NCBI GenBank assembly: GCA_022410635.1
Contig: JAJVDF010000968.1
Coordinates: forward strand, 250,825 to 314,824
DNA from: Tretioscincus oriximinensis
Lineage: Eukaryota > Chordata > Lepidosauria > Squamata > Gymnophthalmidae
DNA: 64,000 bases
Reading direction: 5' to 3'
Shown: positions 33,687 through 43,745 of the stretch, piece after piece
Position numbering within the stretch: the stretch's first letter is position 1
Layout of the letters: every line of letters starts with the position of its first letter
Notes under the pieces: model-generated
The model's input: only the letters and a program-made list of their open reading frames with translations
What the model was told of the DNA's origin: nothing
The model's database searches: none
Translations under genes and position numbers: made by a program

Positions 33687-34508
33687 TATAAGAACCTAAG
33701 AAGAGCCATACTGGATCAGGCCACAGCCCATCAAGTCCAGCCTTCTGTCCCACACAGAGGCCCACCAGATGCCCCTGGGCAGCCTGAACAGAGGAAAGCA
33801 AAATATGCTCCTGTTCATGGCTGCCTGCAAAGGGTATCTCAGGAGTCCTGCCTGTGGCTCCATCCCGGAGGCAACATCCAGACATCCATCCTAGGACCCA
33901 TCTGTACCCTTGGTGTCCATAAACCTGTCTAGTCCTGTCTTGAAACTATCCAAGCTGTTAGCTACCACTACCTCTTCAGGAAGTAAATTCCACAGGCCGA
34001 TGACCCTCTGGGTGAAAAAATACTTTTCTTTGTCTGTTCTCACTTTTCTACCCAACAGTTTCAAGGAGGGCCCTCTGGTCCTTGTGTTGTGTGATAGAGA
34101 AAACATTTTTCTCTGTTCACCCTGTCCATCCCATGCATGATTTTGTACACTTCAATCAGATCGCCTCTCAAACATCGCCTTTCAAGGCTGAAGAGGCCCA
34201 GGCGTTGCAGCCTGACTTCGTAAGGGAGGTGCTCCAGACCCTTGATAATTTTGTTGCCCTTTTCTGCACTTTCTCCAGTTCCAAAATATCCCTCTTGAGA
34301 TGTGGTGACCAGAATTGAACACAGGATTCCAAATGTGGCCTCACCACAGATTTATAAAGAGGCAAAACAGCATTTGCTGTCTTGTTTTTGATTCCTTTCC
34401 TAATTATCCCCAACATGGAATTTGCCTTTTTTGCTGCTGCTGCACACTGGGTTGACATTTTCATTGAATTGTCCACCAGCACCCCAAGATCCTTTATGCC
34501 TGAAGTCA
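33687..34508 (-). mobile_element. Longest CR1 copy, with RT C-terminal coding remnant
   Basis: The minus frame 34168-34692 reads KDLGVLVDNSMKMSTQCAAA, AAKKANSMLGIIRKGIKNK and LPLYKSVVRPHLESCVQFWS, the standard CR1 reverse-transcriptase end. The second frame 33891-34106 continues RVIGLWNLLPEEVV. The 3' tail is at 33687. Confidence 0.9.
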
Positions 34509-34510
34509 CT

Positions 34511-34690
34511 AGCTGACCATATGACCCCTTTTTTTTGTGGGAGGGAAACCCTGATTTGGGGGTGTCTACTCCACCCTCACACACTCCAGGGATTTTGAGT
34601 ACGCATATTGGTGGGTGATATGCATATTCATGAACATGCAAATTAGCACGAATATTAATTACCCAGGTTTGGGACTCAGACAATGTGGTC
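34511..34690. mobile_element. hAT-like MITE at the inner end of a CR1 copy
   Basis: It starts with AGCTGACCATATGACCCC, the same terminus as the elements at 12044 and 13531, and ends near ATGTGGTCACTC, a degraded inverted counterpart. It lies directly against the 5' limit of the CR1 at 33687-34508. Confidence 0.45.
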
Positions 34691-34724
34691 ACTCAAATGT
34701 AGGCAGGGTGCTGGACATAAACAA

Positions 34725-34977
34725 TAACAAACTGCCAACTTCATATTTCTCTACATCCTGGCAGAATTCCTGTTTCCTTTTTTATGGTTCTCGGTTGTAT
34801 TTCTGCCTGCTTTTCTACAGCGTTTTTTTCTCGATGACTCGTGCTTATTATAAAAGTTTGGATGCTGAGCAGTTTCACACAGGTGGCAGTAGCAGCATCA
34901 GCCCGAATGTGAAAAAAGTGAAACAGAACTATTGTGCTGGCAGTGGGGCCTGCTGGGAAGTGTAGTCTGTAACGGAG
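34725..34977 (+). repeat. Unclassified dispersed repeat (GGGAAGTGTAGTC family), left part
   Basis: TTTCTGCCTGCTTTTCTACAGCG, GTGCTTATTATAAAAGTTTGGATGC and GCTGGGAAGTGTAGTCTG are collinear with 11160-11355. Confidence 0.5.
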
Positions 34978-34989
34978 GGTGATTGGGTT

Positions 34990-35105
34990 ATTTATTTATT
35001 TATATTTATACCCCGCCCCATACCTGAAGGTTTCAGGGTGGCAAACAACACAATCAACAGTACAGAATTCACATTAAAAACAGCATAATACAACATCCAA
35101 AAGTC
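34990..35105 (-). mobile_element. L2-clade 3' end
   Basis: TTATTTATTTATTTATATTTATACCCCGCCCCATACC...TTTCAGGGTGGCAAAC; same tail family. Confidence 0.55.
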
Positions 35106-35189
35106 AGAAGAGAAGCAACATTTCAGCTTATTTCAGGTTTAAATCCCATTTTGGGTTTTATCCGTGTGACCTTAGCTCAGAAAATCCTG

Positions 35190-35290
35190 CAAAGGGGGCT
35201 TGTAACACTTGGAGACTAATAAGAGAAAAGTTGGCTGCATGAGCTTTCGTAGACATATTTGCTTCTTCAGACGCTTCAGAATATGTAGCT
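35190..35290 (-). mobile_element. Penelope-like fragment
   Basis: GGGGGCTTGTAACACTTGGAGACTAATAAGAGAAAAG...GAGCTTTCGTAGACATATTTGCTTCTTCAGAC matches the PLE end seen elsewhere in the window, in minus orientation. Confidence 0.5.
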
Positions 35291-35384
35291 GTGTAAGTTT
35301 TGCCTGGATAATATCTGTGGCGTTGCTTATGGGGCAGAAGAACCTTGACCAATACCTTTTTTAAATGTGTTTCTTGTTATGTTT

Positions 35385-35800
35385 CTAGAAGTGATCTGAC
35401 TGAAGTGTATAAAATCAAACGTAGGATGGATAAGATGAACAGAGAAAACTTATTTTCTCTATAGCACTATGCTAGGACTACAGGACATTCTGTGATACTG
35501 ATGGGCAGAAGAATTAGGGCAGCTAAGGAAAAGTACTTTTATCCAGAGAATCTTTGGTCTAGAACTGACTTGCAGAAGAAGAAACAAAGTGTGTCAATGG
35601 CTACTAGGAGGGATCTCTTGATTCTGCCTCCAGAATGAGCAACAAGCAGGATTCCTGAAGTCCCGTTTGCCAAGAGCTAAGAACAGGTGAGCTTTCTTCT
35701 GCTTGAGATGTGCAGGGGCAACAGGTGGTGAGACAGAAGGCTGGACTGGAGGGGCTGTGGCCCCATTCAGCAGGGATCCTCTAACATTCTTAGGTTCTTA
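35385..35800 (+). mobile_element. CR1-clade LINE 3' fragment
   Basis: GTGATCTGACTGAAGTGTATAAAATC...GAGAAAACTTATTTTCTCT...CCAGAATGAGCAACAAGCAGG...ATTCTTAGGTTCTTATG is a diverged plus-strand CR1 3' region. Confidence 0.6.
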
Positions 35801-35811
35801 TGCTCAATGAG

Positions 35812-36115
35812 CACGGACAGCTCAGCCGCTTAGGAAGTCGTCTCTCGCCTGGGAGATGGGGTTTCGAAGCCCTGTGTGGGACGTGTGGAGGGCTGAGCAC
35901 CTTCCACTAGCCTGTAGCTTTAGCCAACCCAGCTATTCGAAAGCATGAATTGCAAGAAATTGCAACTGACTGCAAGTAGATACATGGGAACCACCATAGC
36001 ATGGTGGGGAAAATAGAATGTCAGCCTTCGGGCAAAATATATCCTTGTAAGCCGCTTTGAGTCCCTTTGAAAGGTGAGAAAAGCGGGGTATAAGAACCAA
36101 GTTCTTCTTCTTCTT
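35812..36115 (+). mobile_element. tRNA-derived SINE, full-length, just upstream of exon 1
   Basis: CACGGACAGCTCAGCCGCTTAGG...GGGTTTCGAAGCC head to AAAAGCGGGGTATAAGAACC(AAG)TTCTTCTTCTTC. It ends about 93 nt before the acceptor of the first coding exon. Confidence 0.8.
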
Positions 36116-36208
36116 CATTTGGCAGGTGCAGACAACGATACAGCTTTCGGCCCTCTAGTTTTAGGAATCTGACCCTCCTGAATACTTCTCATCTCCTTTT
36201 CTCCTTAG

Positions 36209-36294
36209 GAAAACAGCTGAGGAAGGATCCAGGAGAGAGAAAGAAAAAGAGATGACTTCTTCCTCTTCCCAGCCACCCCCAGGTTCTTCAATAG
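36209..36294 (+). CDS. ARHGEF10L: ARHGEF10L first coding exon (start codon), with 43 nt of 5' UTR
   Basis: The exon is bounded by a 3' splice site (pyrimidine tract plus TTAG ending at 36208) and a donor GTACAG at 36295. The ATG at 36252 has G at -3 and opens MTSSSSQPPPGSSI, leaving one base (G) for the next exon. The short Ser/Pro-rich start resembles the N-terminus of mammalian ARHGEF10L as I remember it (MASSNPPP-type). The acceptor in front means transcription starts further upstream and at least one 5' UTR exon is missing from this annotation. ARHGEF10L is a cytosolic RhoA/B/C exchange factor. The start is chosen because it is the only ATG in frame with the following exon. Confidence 0.75.
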
Positions 36295-36399
36295 GTACAG
36301 TCTCTCTCGCCCAGTGGATAGAGTTTTCTATTGAATTAATTAACAGGCAGAGGGCCCTGAATTTTCTCCCCCCCCCCCCCCCCGGCCAAATTCTTCTAA

Positions 36400-36841
36400 T
36401 TGCTTATATGCGAGAAACTTTGGTGTGAACCCAGCTCATGTTACTAGTCCTGATTGTGGATAAAGGAAAAATTACAGCCAGAGCCTTTTTTTTATGGTAG
36501 ATGTTAAGAACTGGAACAGAGCCCTAGAGAAACCTTTTGAGGGAGAGAATTTTTTGAAATAGGATTCCGAGAAAGTCGCCGATCAACGGAAGGGCAAATT
36601 TACAGTCCTTCGTGCAAGAGAAAAACAGCTGACAATGGGGACTTGCTCTGCATTTTGTTCTGCTAACAGCTGAAAGAAAATCTGAACCCTTCCATATCTG
36701 TGTCTGTGTCTTCACAACCTCTTTCTCTGTGAGTTTTATGTTGTCATTTATGATAGTGGAATTTTGTTTTGTGTCCTCTGATTCTGCAAGTATGGCAGCC
36801 TGGCATTTTGTTTTGCCTTCACTTAAAAGAAAAAAGTGTCC
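36400..36841. other. Start of the intron after exon 1, nothing recognised
   Basis: AT-rich unique sequence. The long minus frame 36524-36928 has no recognisable domain. Confidence 0.5.
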
Positions 36842-36985
36842 AGACTGAACCTTGTTCTGGGCTATATCTGTGGACAGAACTTGACCACCCACGGGCCAGT
36901 GTAGACTATGGCAGGCCCCATCATCCACATGTCACTGTTGCCTAATCCTATTCTGAAATGCAGCCCAGAACAAGGTTCAATGTGG
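36842..36985. mobile_element. Palindromic MITE-like repeat, complete copy
   Basis: The left end CTGAACCTTGTTCTGGGCT and right end AGCCCAGAACAAGGTTCA are inverted. The interior includes CCAGTGTAGACTATGGCAGG. Other copies: 291-385, 3275-3418, 7215-7350, 9342-9471, 19606-19690, 21878-21960, 22505-22585, 23170-23235, 52375-52440, 56955-57040 and 60815-60880. Confidence 0.6.
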
Positions 36986-37159
36986 CAGGGCTGGTGTCTG
37001 GGTAAATAAAACCCAGGGCTAATTCTTTACCTTTGTTCAAGCCATGCCTCATGTTTCTGAATGCACAACAAACATTTTATTCAGAATAGTCTTAGAATGC
37101 TTGAAAGTATTTTGCAGGAAAATAAAAGCAACCAAGGTATTTAAAATATAAATGCCGTT

Positions 37160-37335
37160 ATAAATGGGAAGGAAAGGAAGAACAAAGGAAGGATTGGATG
37201 AAAGATTGAAGGAAAGGCAGACGAAGGAAAATTAAAAGAAGGAAGGAAAGGAAAACAGAAATCAGGAATGAAACAAAGAAGCAACAAGTGAAAGGGGGAG
37301 GGAAGGGGCAAGGGAGGGAGTGGATGGAGGCATGG
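37160..37335. repeat. GGAA/GAAA purine-rich tract
   Basis: Imperfect GGAAGGAAA units in intron 1 followed by GGGAGGG-type sequence. A similar tract lies at 47855-48000. Confidence 0.75.
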
Positions 37336-37449
37336 GTGGGAGCAAAGGAGTGGGGTGGGCTAGAGCCTGTTGCATTATCGTAATGCAACAGGCTAAGTCC
37401 ACTAGTCATTGGATATTTTACAAAATTTTACTGAAATAGACATTTTAGT

Positions 37450-37545
37450 CTAGTAGAAAGTCCAGCAAAGGGGCTAGTAGCACTTAGAGATACCTACTTT
37501 TCTACTGTTAGTATGTAAGTGCTGCTAGCCCCTTTGCTGGACTTG
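37450..37545. mobile_element. Short Penelope-like hairpin fragment
   Basis: AGTCCAGCAAAGGGGCTAGTAGC near 37459 is complementary to GCTGCTAGCCCCTTTGCTGGACT ending near 37541, separated by about 35 nt. The sequence is the same terminal motif as the two larger PLE copies. It lies in ARHGEF10L intron 1 (between coding exons 1 and 2). Confidence 0.6.
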
Positions 37546-37862
37546 ATTTTGCAATCAAGCAATGAAATCTGTAACTTTCCAGATTCCTGTTATCTCACTG
37601 GTCCCAACCTACCTAGCCAATAACTAATTTAGGACCATGGAAATTCAAGTGTAGTGAGAGCTGGAAATTAGGAAAGAGGGACCAATCTGCTGCAATGCGT
37701 TTATTTTGTCAGTAGGTGTCACTATAATACACAATAAAGGCTTCTGATTGCCCAGAATTTTGACTCAGCATAAAGTACATGAAAGTACTGCATTGCCTCC
37801 CCCCCCAATGCAATTGTTTCCTCCTGCAGCATTGATTGTATTCTACCTCTTCCTGTTTACAG

Positions 37863-38138
37863 GGGCTGCTGGGGCCACACAGGGTCTTCTTGAGAACTCA
37901 GCTGAGGGGGAAGAGGAACCTGGGGAAGCCTTTGACTTTGAAAATAGTGAAGAAGAGGACAGCGGCCGACTTGTGGTGAGCAATGCCAGGAAGGAGCTGG
38001 GCAACAGGGGGGCTGTCCAGGGCCCACCCCAGAGGCGGCGATCCAGCATCAGTGACGATTTGGAAGACTGGGATGCTGAGGAGGCCCTCCTGGAAGGGCG
38101 GGTCCCCTTGACTCATTCAGACTCCATCAACAACCTCG
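37863..38138 (+). CDS. ARHGEF10L: ARHGEF10L coding exon 2, acidic N-terminal region
   Basis: The acceptor is TTTACAG ending at 37862 and the donor is GTGAGC at 38139. It enters with 2 bases completing a split Gly codon and leaves with 1 base. It encodes about 91 residues of low-complexity acidic sequence. The segment GEEEPGEAFDFENSEEED matches the PGEAFEF-type acidic block of mammalian ARHGEF10L, followed by RRRSSISDDLEDWD and ending near HSDSINNL. The region is expected to be disordered, and RRRSSIS is a plausible basophilic kinase site (inference). An alternative acceptor at 37829 is also in phase but would translate the pyrimidine tract itself, so the shorter exon is preferred. Confidence 0.85.
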
Positions 38139-38599
38139 GTGAGCTGACTTGAGCCCTGTAGGCCACCTGGCCAGATCCACACATGTTCCAATCAACTTTG
38201 ATTCCCCTCTTTATAGCCATCTCCTTGCAGCCCGGGCCTCTGGCCAAGTCTGCATTCTGCCTTAAATATATTCTCCTACAGTCTTAATTCTCCTTTCCTG
38301 TTTCCGTTATTGCAACCTTTTTGGCCTTTCAGTTTCCTGCCCTGCCTGCTAAACCTTCTACGCTCTGCTCAGAGTGTGGCGACTCCTTGGATTGCTTCCT
38401 GCAATTGAATCCTGCAGGTGGTTTGTTTGGTTCTCTCTGTGTAGGGGGAGTCCTCTCTCCAATGCCTTTTCTTTTAATATCTTCTCTACTTGCTGACACA
38501 CATCATCTTCATGGAAGCTCTGCGCTTGAGCCTGAAATCTAGGTGAGAGTTACACATGTGCAAATATCCTGGACTTTTTAACATCCCCCTTCCCCAGAC

Positions 38600-38815
38600 A
38601 AGGCTTTATGAGCCTAGAAGGTAAAAGCATGAGAATCATCCTACTGGATGAAGCCAAGGTTCAATTCGTCCATCTCATGTCTCATGCAGGGGCCCAGCAA
38701 TTGCCTGTAGGCAGCTCAGTCTCCTTCAAATGGGCCATAGTCAGTCAATCCAACCTAGAAGTGCTCATTCCAGCAGCCATTGATACACCTGGCCTCCTTG
38801 ACTTTGTCTGAACTT
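38600..38815 (-). mobile_element. CR1-related fragment in ARHGEF10L intron 2
   Basis: TGAGAATCATCCTACTGGATGAAGCC...CATCTCATGTCTCATGCAGGGGCCCAGCAATTGCC...CATTGATACACCTGGCCTCCTTGA. Same subfamily as 795-975. Confidence 0.45.
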
Positions 38816-38985
38816 TCACCTGCTTCCCGCTCCTACAATTGGCCTCTAGAGGCCTCTTAGCTGTTTCTCCTGCCAGGTTCCAATCCCTGGGCATCTATTC
38901 TTAAATGTACACCATTGTGAAAATATTACATTGAGAACATTAACTTTCAATTTTTCATTTTCACGCCTAAATTTATTTCTAAGTA

Positions 38986-40458
38986 CCGGTATATACTAGC
39001 ATATAAGGCGATACCAGATATAAGACGAGGTACCTAATTTTATCACACACACACACAAAAACAACCTGGGAAGTTATTGACTCTCATATAAGTCAAGGGT
39101 GGGAAATATAGAAGCTCCTAGTAAGATAGGGTTGCCATAAAAAAAAGGATAGGGGAGTTTCAGCTTTAATGAGTGTGGGAAAGATAAAATTTCAGCAGAT
39201 GTTGCAGCTGCACCTGCCAAAATGTCCTCTTTTGCATCCCATTATGTCCTGTTTTTATGGCAATCCTAGATTGGAAGAGTACCGTATATGCTTGGAGTGA
39301 GAGATTAAAGATGCAAAAGATATTTACAGTTTGCCTATAAATGAAATGGCTTTAAATCCAGACTGCATATTAGCCTCCCTTATCCCAAAGGACTTGATAT
39401 CTATAAATAAGAATGCTTTAAAGACAGGGTAGCTTTAAAACAGGATTACTGGTAGGTACTAGGATGGTTCTCTTGATCCTGACTCCAGGATGGAGGAACG
39501 TACAGGATTCCTGAAGTACTACCTTTTGCAGGGGGTTGTGTTCATTAAGGGCCACTGTGTGAGACAGAATGTTGGATTAGTGCAGGTTTACTGAGAATGC
39601 ATTCTGTGGTGCAGGCTGGGAACTGTAGTCCACAGGGCAGCAAGCAAATAGAATTAGGAGTGGGAGAAAAATAATTTTAATCCACACTCTTTAATCACAG
39701 CAAAAATAAAAGACACTTGCTCAGCAAAAAGCATTTTAAAAAACCACAATTTAAACCCAGGTTCACGAATGAGGGAAGGGGAGGAATGGGAGAAAAGAAG
39801 AAAGGAAGGAAGGAAGGAAGGGAAGGAGTTATGCCTTCTCTTTCTGCTTCAGATGTACAAATGCCACTGCGGAAGTCAGAAGGCTGGACTAGATGGGCTG
39901 TGGCCCCAATCAGCAGGTCTACTCTTGAGTAAGGAAAGGAGGGAGGGAGGAAGGAGATTAAGGGACCACATAGCCTACCTGTCAGGCACAGGTGGCAGTG
40001 TGCGACTGCTCCTTTAAATCCAAAATGACTTCTAGGCTGAGATAGGGGTGGTGGAAGGCTCAAATCCATGTGTGTGCATGCATGGGGAGCACTTAAGAGC
40101 TTCAGGCTGGAGGTACAGCCAAGCCAGATGTTTGCAGACCCAAGTCGGACGTCCGGAGCAGACACTGGAGTAGGGGGTGAATGATGGAAGATTTCCAGGC
40201 TGGGGTGGGGTTTTCTGCCGTTGGGCTATGACTCTCCCTCTGTTCAGCTGCTGCCCACAGAAGATATCTGACAGTTTTTTATCTCCCAAAATAGAGAGGG
40301 GAGGACCTGAGGCAATCCCCAAAGCAGGGAATATTCAGCCTAGGTGGAGCAGCTCATGCTTCCTAGTTCTGACCTTCACCCGCATATAAAACGAAGGGTT
40401 TTTTGCCAGTCTAAAAAAATGTGCTGAAAAAACTCGTCCTATATGCGAGTATATACGG
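38986..40458. mobile_element. DNA-transposon-like element with CCG(T)ATATACT terminal inverted repeats
   Basis: The left end CCGGTATATACTAGCATATA and the right end, inverted, CCGTATATACTCGCATATAG are near-identical, and each is flanked by TA, as for mariner-type elements. The interior is a mosaic. A small element at 39127-39268 has GGGTTGCCATAAAA / TTTTTATGGCAATCC ends. A second CCGTATATGCTTGG end lies near 39283, CR1 pieces near 39450-39580, a GGGAACTGTAGTCC piece near 39608, and a GGAA-rich tract near 39785-39825. No transposase frame survives. Confidence 0.5.
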
Positions 40459-40840
40459 TAAATTTTTACTACCCACCATTTTTGTTTAAATGTTCTAATC
40501 TTTTCTATATTATTGGCATTATTTATATGACAATTTGGTATCTCTGATACTAACATATTTATGATATAGTTATACCGTTTATTGATAATTTATTTCTTCT
40601 TATCTTTCCAACCATCCACTAAAACTATTTGTGCACCGATTGAAGATTATTCTGGTCTGCATGCATTATAGCCATTTTGTCTGTTATACCCATTTGTGTA
40701 TTCAAAATATTATTTTTTCCCCTTTGTACCTTCTTCCCTAATGCTTGTGCAAACTCACATTCCCACACCATATGATAATCTGTGCCAACATAAGCCATTT
40801 ATATTTGGAAAGAAGTCTTTCTTGCCAGCTGACTGCCCTC
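40459..40840 (-). mobile_element. L1-like ORF2 remnant upstream of the microexon
   Basis: The minus strand reads GTDYHMVWECEFAQALGKKV, matching the (G)T.YHMWWEC pattern of L1-type ORF2 C-termini. Fragmentary and frame-broken. Its limit toward the microexon is uncertain. Confidence 0.5.
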
Positions 40841-40858
40841 CTTTCTTCTTTATTCCAG

Positions 40859-40889
40859 CAGATCACCTGGAGCCAGAAGTCCATTCAGA
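40859..40889 (+). CDS. ARHGEF10L: ARHGEF10L candidate 31-nt microexon 3
   Basis: A strong acceptor (CTCCTTTCTTCTTTATTCCAG ending at 40858) and a donor GTAAGT at 40890 bound 31 nt. It enters after 1 base and leaves after 2 bases, reading (G)CA-DHLEPEVHS-GA. This is exactly what is needed: exon 2 ends in phase 1 and exon 4 needs two donated bases, so without this exon the two cannot be joined in frame. The filled gap between the DSI and VSNGD landmarks is 18 residues, close to the spacing I recall in mammals. Exon size and phase logic are seen in the sequence; usage in RNA is inferred. Confidence 0.62.
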
Positions 40890-42690
40890 GTAAGTCCTCT
40901 TCTATTCCTTGGGTCCTTTCTGTCTCTGTGATGCTTCTAAGAATAGAAGAAGAAGCCTTCCCACCAATATTGTTGGCCTCTTTGCCCACTAACCCTGTTT
41001 GTATTTCCAAACTGGGCATAATGCACATCAGAGTCCAGAAAATTCACTGGACGCCATGCATTGATTCTTTTGGTTATGTGTTCATGGGTGTTGTGTTGTA
41101 TCCTTCCCAATATAATTTTCTGCACCCTGAATATTTCTTCCTGAAACTGTAGAGGATATGGAGCTGGCCTGGGGTGGGTGAGTACAATAAGCTTGCAATG
41201 TATGTTGCTGTTTGATAGGCCACTAGCTAGATCTGTAATGACAAAAAACGGTCCTTGGAGCATATAGCAAGCAATTTGAAGACAGTATGAATTTCTGTGT
41301 ACAAATCTCCTATTCCAATAGGTTTGGTTGGAAAGCTCATTCCACCTTCCCTTTTCTTCTTAGTCTCTAAGGTACTATGAAACCCCTTTGCTGGTTACTC
41401 TGGACCCAGCTAACATGGCTACTTCTTTGAAATTCAAAGCAGATAATGCTGATTGAACTCAGCAAACTTTAAAGAATAAAGCTTGGAATCTCTTTATCCT
41501 ATGCATGTTTCCTTTTCCAACTATTTAATGCCATAAACTAGCCACTTCTCCTCCCTTCCTCCTCCTGCTTGATATGTCCTGGGAATTCTTTGCCCTTAAC
41601 AACCTGATGAGGAAAATCCCTGAAATATANATGGATAGTTATTTGCCCAAGGGCACAAACTGACTTTTCCTTATCTAAGAAGAAATCCTCCAAATTTAGG
41701 AACTGGAGTTCTCTATCAGAGATGAGTGTAACAGGAGTTCGGTAATCGTCCCTTCCCTGGTGATGGAGGTGGGGCTGTGTAGGGTCAAGATCTGGTGGGA
41801 ATTGTATAGGCAGGGATAAAGCGAAAGGGGATTTCCAATCCCTTTGTGGGAAGAAAGCTGAGAATCTGCTGGAATCTTATTCCAAGGCATCCCGAGACTC
41901 TGCACTGCCCTCTGGCGACTGTTGCTGAAGGCAACGAAAGAGATTTTATTCCATGGGGGAGTTCGTGGTTGGAATGAGTGAGCTGCTGATTTCAGGAGAG
42001 GATTTATCCATTTGAATGCTTGGATTTACCTACATTTTGATTGTTCAGGTCCATGACACTCTGCACACAGAAGCCCTGGTAATTCAGCTGTAATTCTAGT
42101 ACAGACTGGGAGGGAATTGGTGTGTGATATATGATATGTTTGGCTTGGCAGTTAGTGAGTGCCCACATGCATGTGTGGGCTGTCGTGTGTTCCTTCCCGC
42201 TGTGCTGCCATCCAGTGGATGGGGGGCCCTTTGGCTCCCACTCTGTCACTGTATAGGTGCCTCAAAAACGTAAACGTTGAGAGAAATTCTGTGTTGGTCT
42301 CTGAGGTTCATAGTAGAAGAAATTTAGGGCACTGGGCTGTGTCACCCAGTAAAGGAAAACTTGTTATAATCTACTTGACATGACCATATAATTGCCTTTA
42401 GCTGTTTGGGGTTGCTAACGGAGGCAGAAGTGATATTTCCTATTGTAAGTAGATAGTCTTTCAGCTTTACAGGGTTAACAGCCACCTCCCTCTCAGATCC
42501 AATATCCCAGCTCTAGGTCCACCCTTTGGTTCCTCTTCGTCTATTGCCTTTGGGTTTAGTGAACAGATTTCCACAGGNCCTGAATATCATGGTGGCCTTG
42601 TAAGGTTTACTTCGGAGTTGGGCAAGGAGGCCTTGTAACATTCATGGGTCTAACAAGACAAAGGGAGGCAGCAGGAGCTTCCATAGATAC
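40890..42690. other. Intron 3, first part; possible old retroelement, otherwise nothing
   Basis: A minus frame at 40937-41263 (IQHNTHEHITKRINAWRPVN) could be an old retroelement, not identified. A PLE-like scrap lies near 41360-41440. 41450-42690 shows nothing recognisable. Confidence 0.35.
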
Positions 42691-42691
42691 G

Positions 42692-43745
42692 TTTATTTAT
42701 TTATTTATACTGCCCTATACCCAAAGGTCTTAGGGCGGTTAACAATAAAAACACAGCATATTAAAAACAACCTCATCTAAAAATTGGGAGAGGGAACAGC
42801 AGTTTCCTTCAGCCAAAGGCCAGGCCTACATGTCTAGGGGTGCCTTTTGCTTGCCATTGGGGCTCCATGTGCTTATCCCTGGGACCACTGCTGTTGCAGG
42901 AATGACTGGGTCACAGAAATGGAAAGCAGCACATGAGTATCAAAATGGCATAGGGCCTTCTCGGTGGTTGCCCCCTGTCTTTGGAATAGTCTCCCCCTCG
43001 AGATGTAACAGGGGTTTGCTCACCACGTTATTAAGATGCCTGCACATCAGAGGCAGCCGTATCGTCAGAATATGGACACGTGTAAAATCTGACGCCTATC
43101 AAGAACTCACACAGAGGCCATAAACTTAGATCGTGAGGCAAGATCCAGGAGGCCCACGTGGGTCATGGAACTTCCAGAGCACCTCTGTGCAGCAGTTTTT
43201 ATTGACTCCAGACAGAAGGCGTGTACAGGAAGAGTGATGTCAGAATGTCGGAGTTCCGAAGGTGTGGTTTGAGGCGGACTGGAGGTGGGTCCAGGTTGTG
43301 ACACCTGTGTGACGCGTCTCCCTCCTCCCAAGGGGCGCAGCCTGTGTAAGAAAGTATCCAAATATGGGTATGGTTTGAGCAATACAAGATTGACCCCTTT
43401 AGGCTTCCAGGACCTGTGACCTGTCACTCACTCCAAGGTAAAAGGGCGAACAAAAGGCTTCCTCTTGCCTTTCTTTAGGCAAATGACTCATGCCATTAAT
43501 CTGTGGCTTCAGATACAATAGGTGCCCTTTGAAACAATAGGCTAAGAAGTGCTACTAAATGGGAACCCTAACAGAGATGCGTCTGTCACCATTGTTGTAT
43601 GGTTTTAGAAGATCCTTGAAGATGCACCTATTTCACCTGGCCTTTGGCTGAAGAGAATGTCCATTTTTGTCCCCACTTACTGTTCGCCTCCCTGAGACCT
43701 TTTATATCCCTGGGGTGGGATATAAATGTAAATAAATAAAAGCAG
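42692..43745. mobile_element. Two L2 copies in opposite orientation, one hosting an LTR
   Basis: 42692-42890 (-) begins TTTATTTATTTATACTGCCCTATACCC. 42945-43003 plus 43578-43745 (+) reads GGCCTTCTCGGTGGTTGCCCC...ATCCTTGAAGATGCACC...TGGGGTGGGATATAAATG and is split by the LTR at 43004-43573. Confidence 0.65.
43004..43573 (-). mobile_element. 570-bp solo LTR inserted in an L2 copy
   Basis: The ends are TGTAACAGGGG and CCCTAACA (TG...CA), with a 4-bp target duplication GAGA at 43000-43003 and 43574-43577. Excision restores a continuous L2 sequence (CTCCCCCTCGAGATGCGTCTG). On the minus strand an AATAAA signal lies near 43200, so the LTR probably reads leftwards. A diverged relative lies at 7392-7926. 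No internal viral genes are present. The retroviral or Metaviridae class cannot be decided by eye. Confidence 0.7.

Noticed and set aside
34168..34692. 174-codon minus frame as a host gene
   Set aside because: It is the CR1 reverse-transcriptase C-terminus joined to a MITE; a mobile element remnant, not a host gene.
37830..37862. Alternative upstream acceptor for exon 2 (CTGCAG at 37829), in phase
   Set aside because: It would translate the pyrimidine tract into LIVFYLFLF inside an acidic disordered region; the acceptor at 37862 is more typical. Rare use cannot be excluded.
40937..41263. 108-codon minus frame near the microexon as a separate gene
   Set aside because: Fragmentary and with no start context; more likely an old retroelement relic. 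No splice or domain support.
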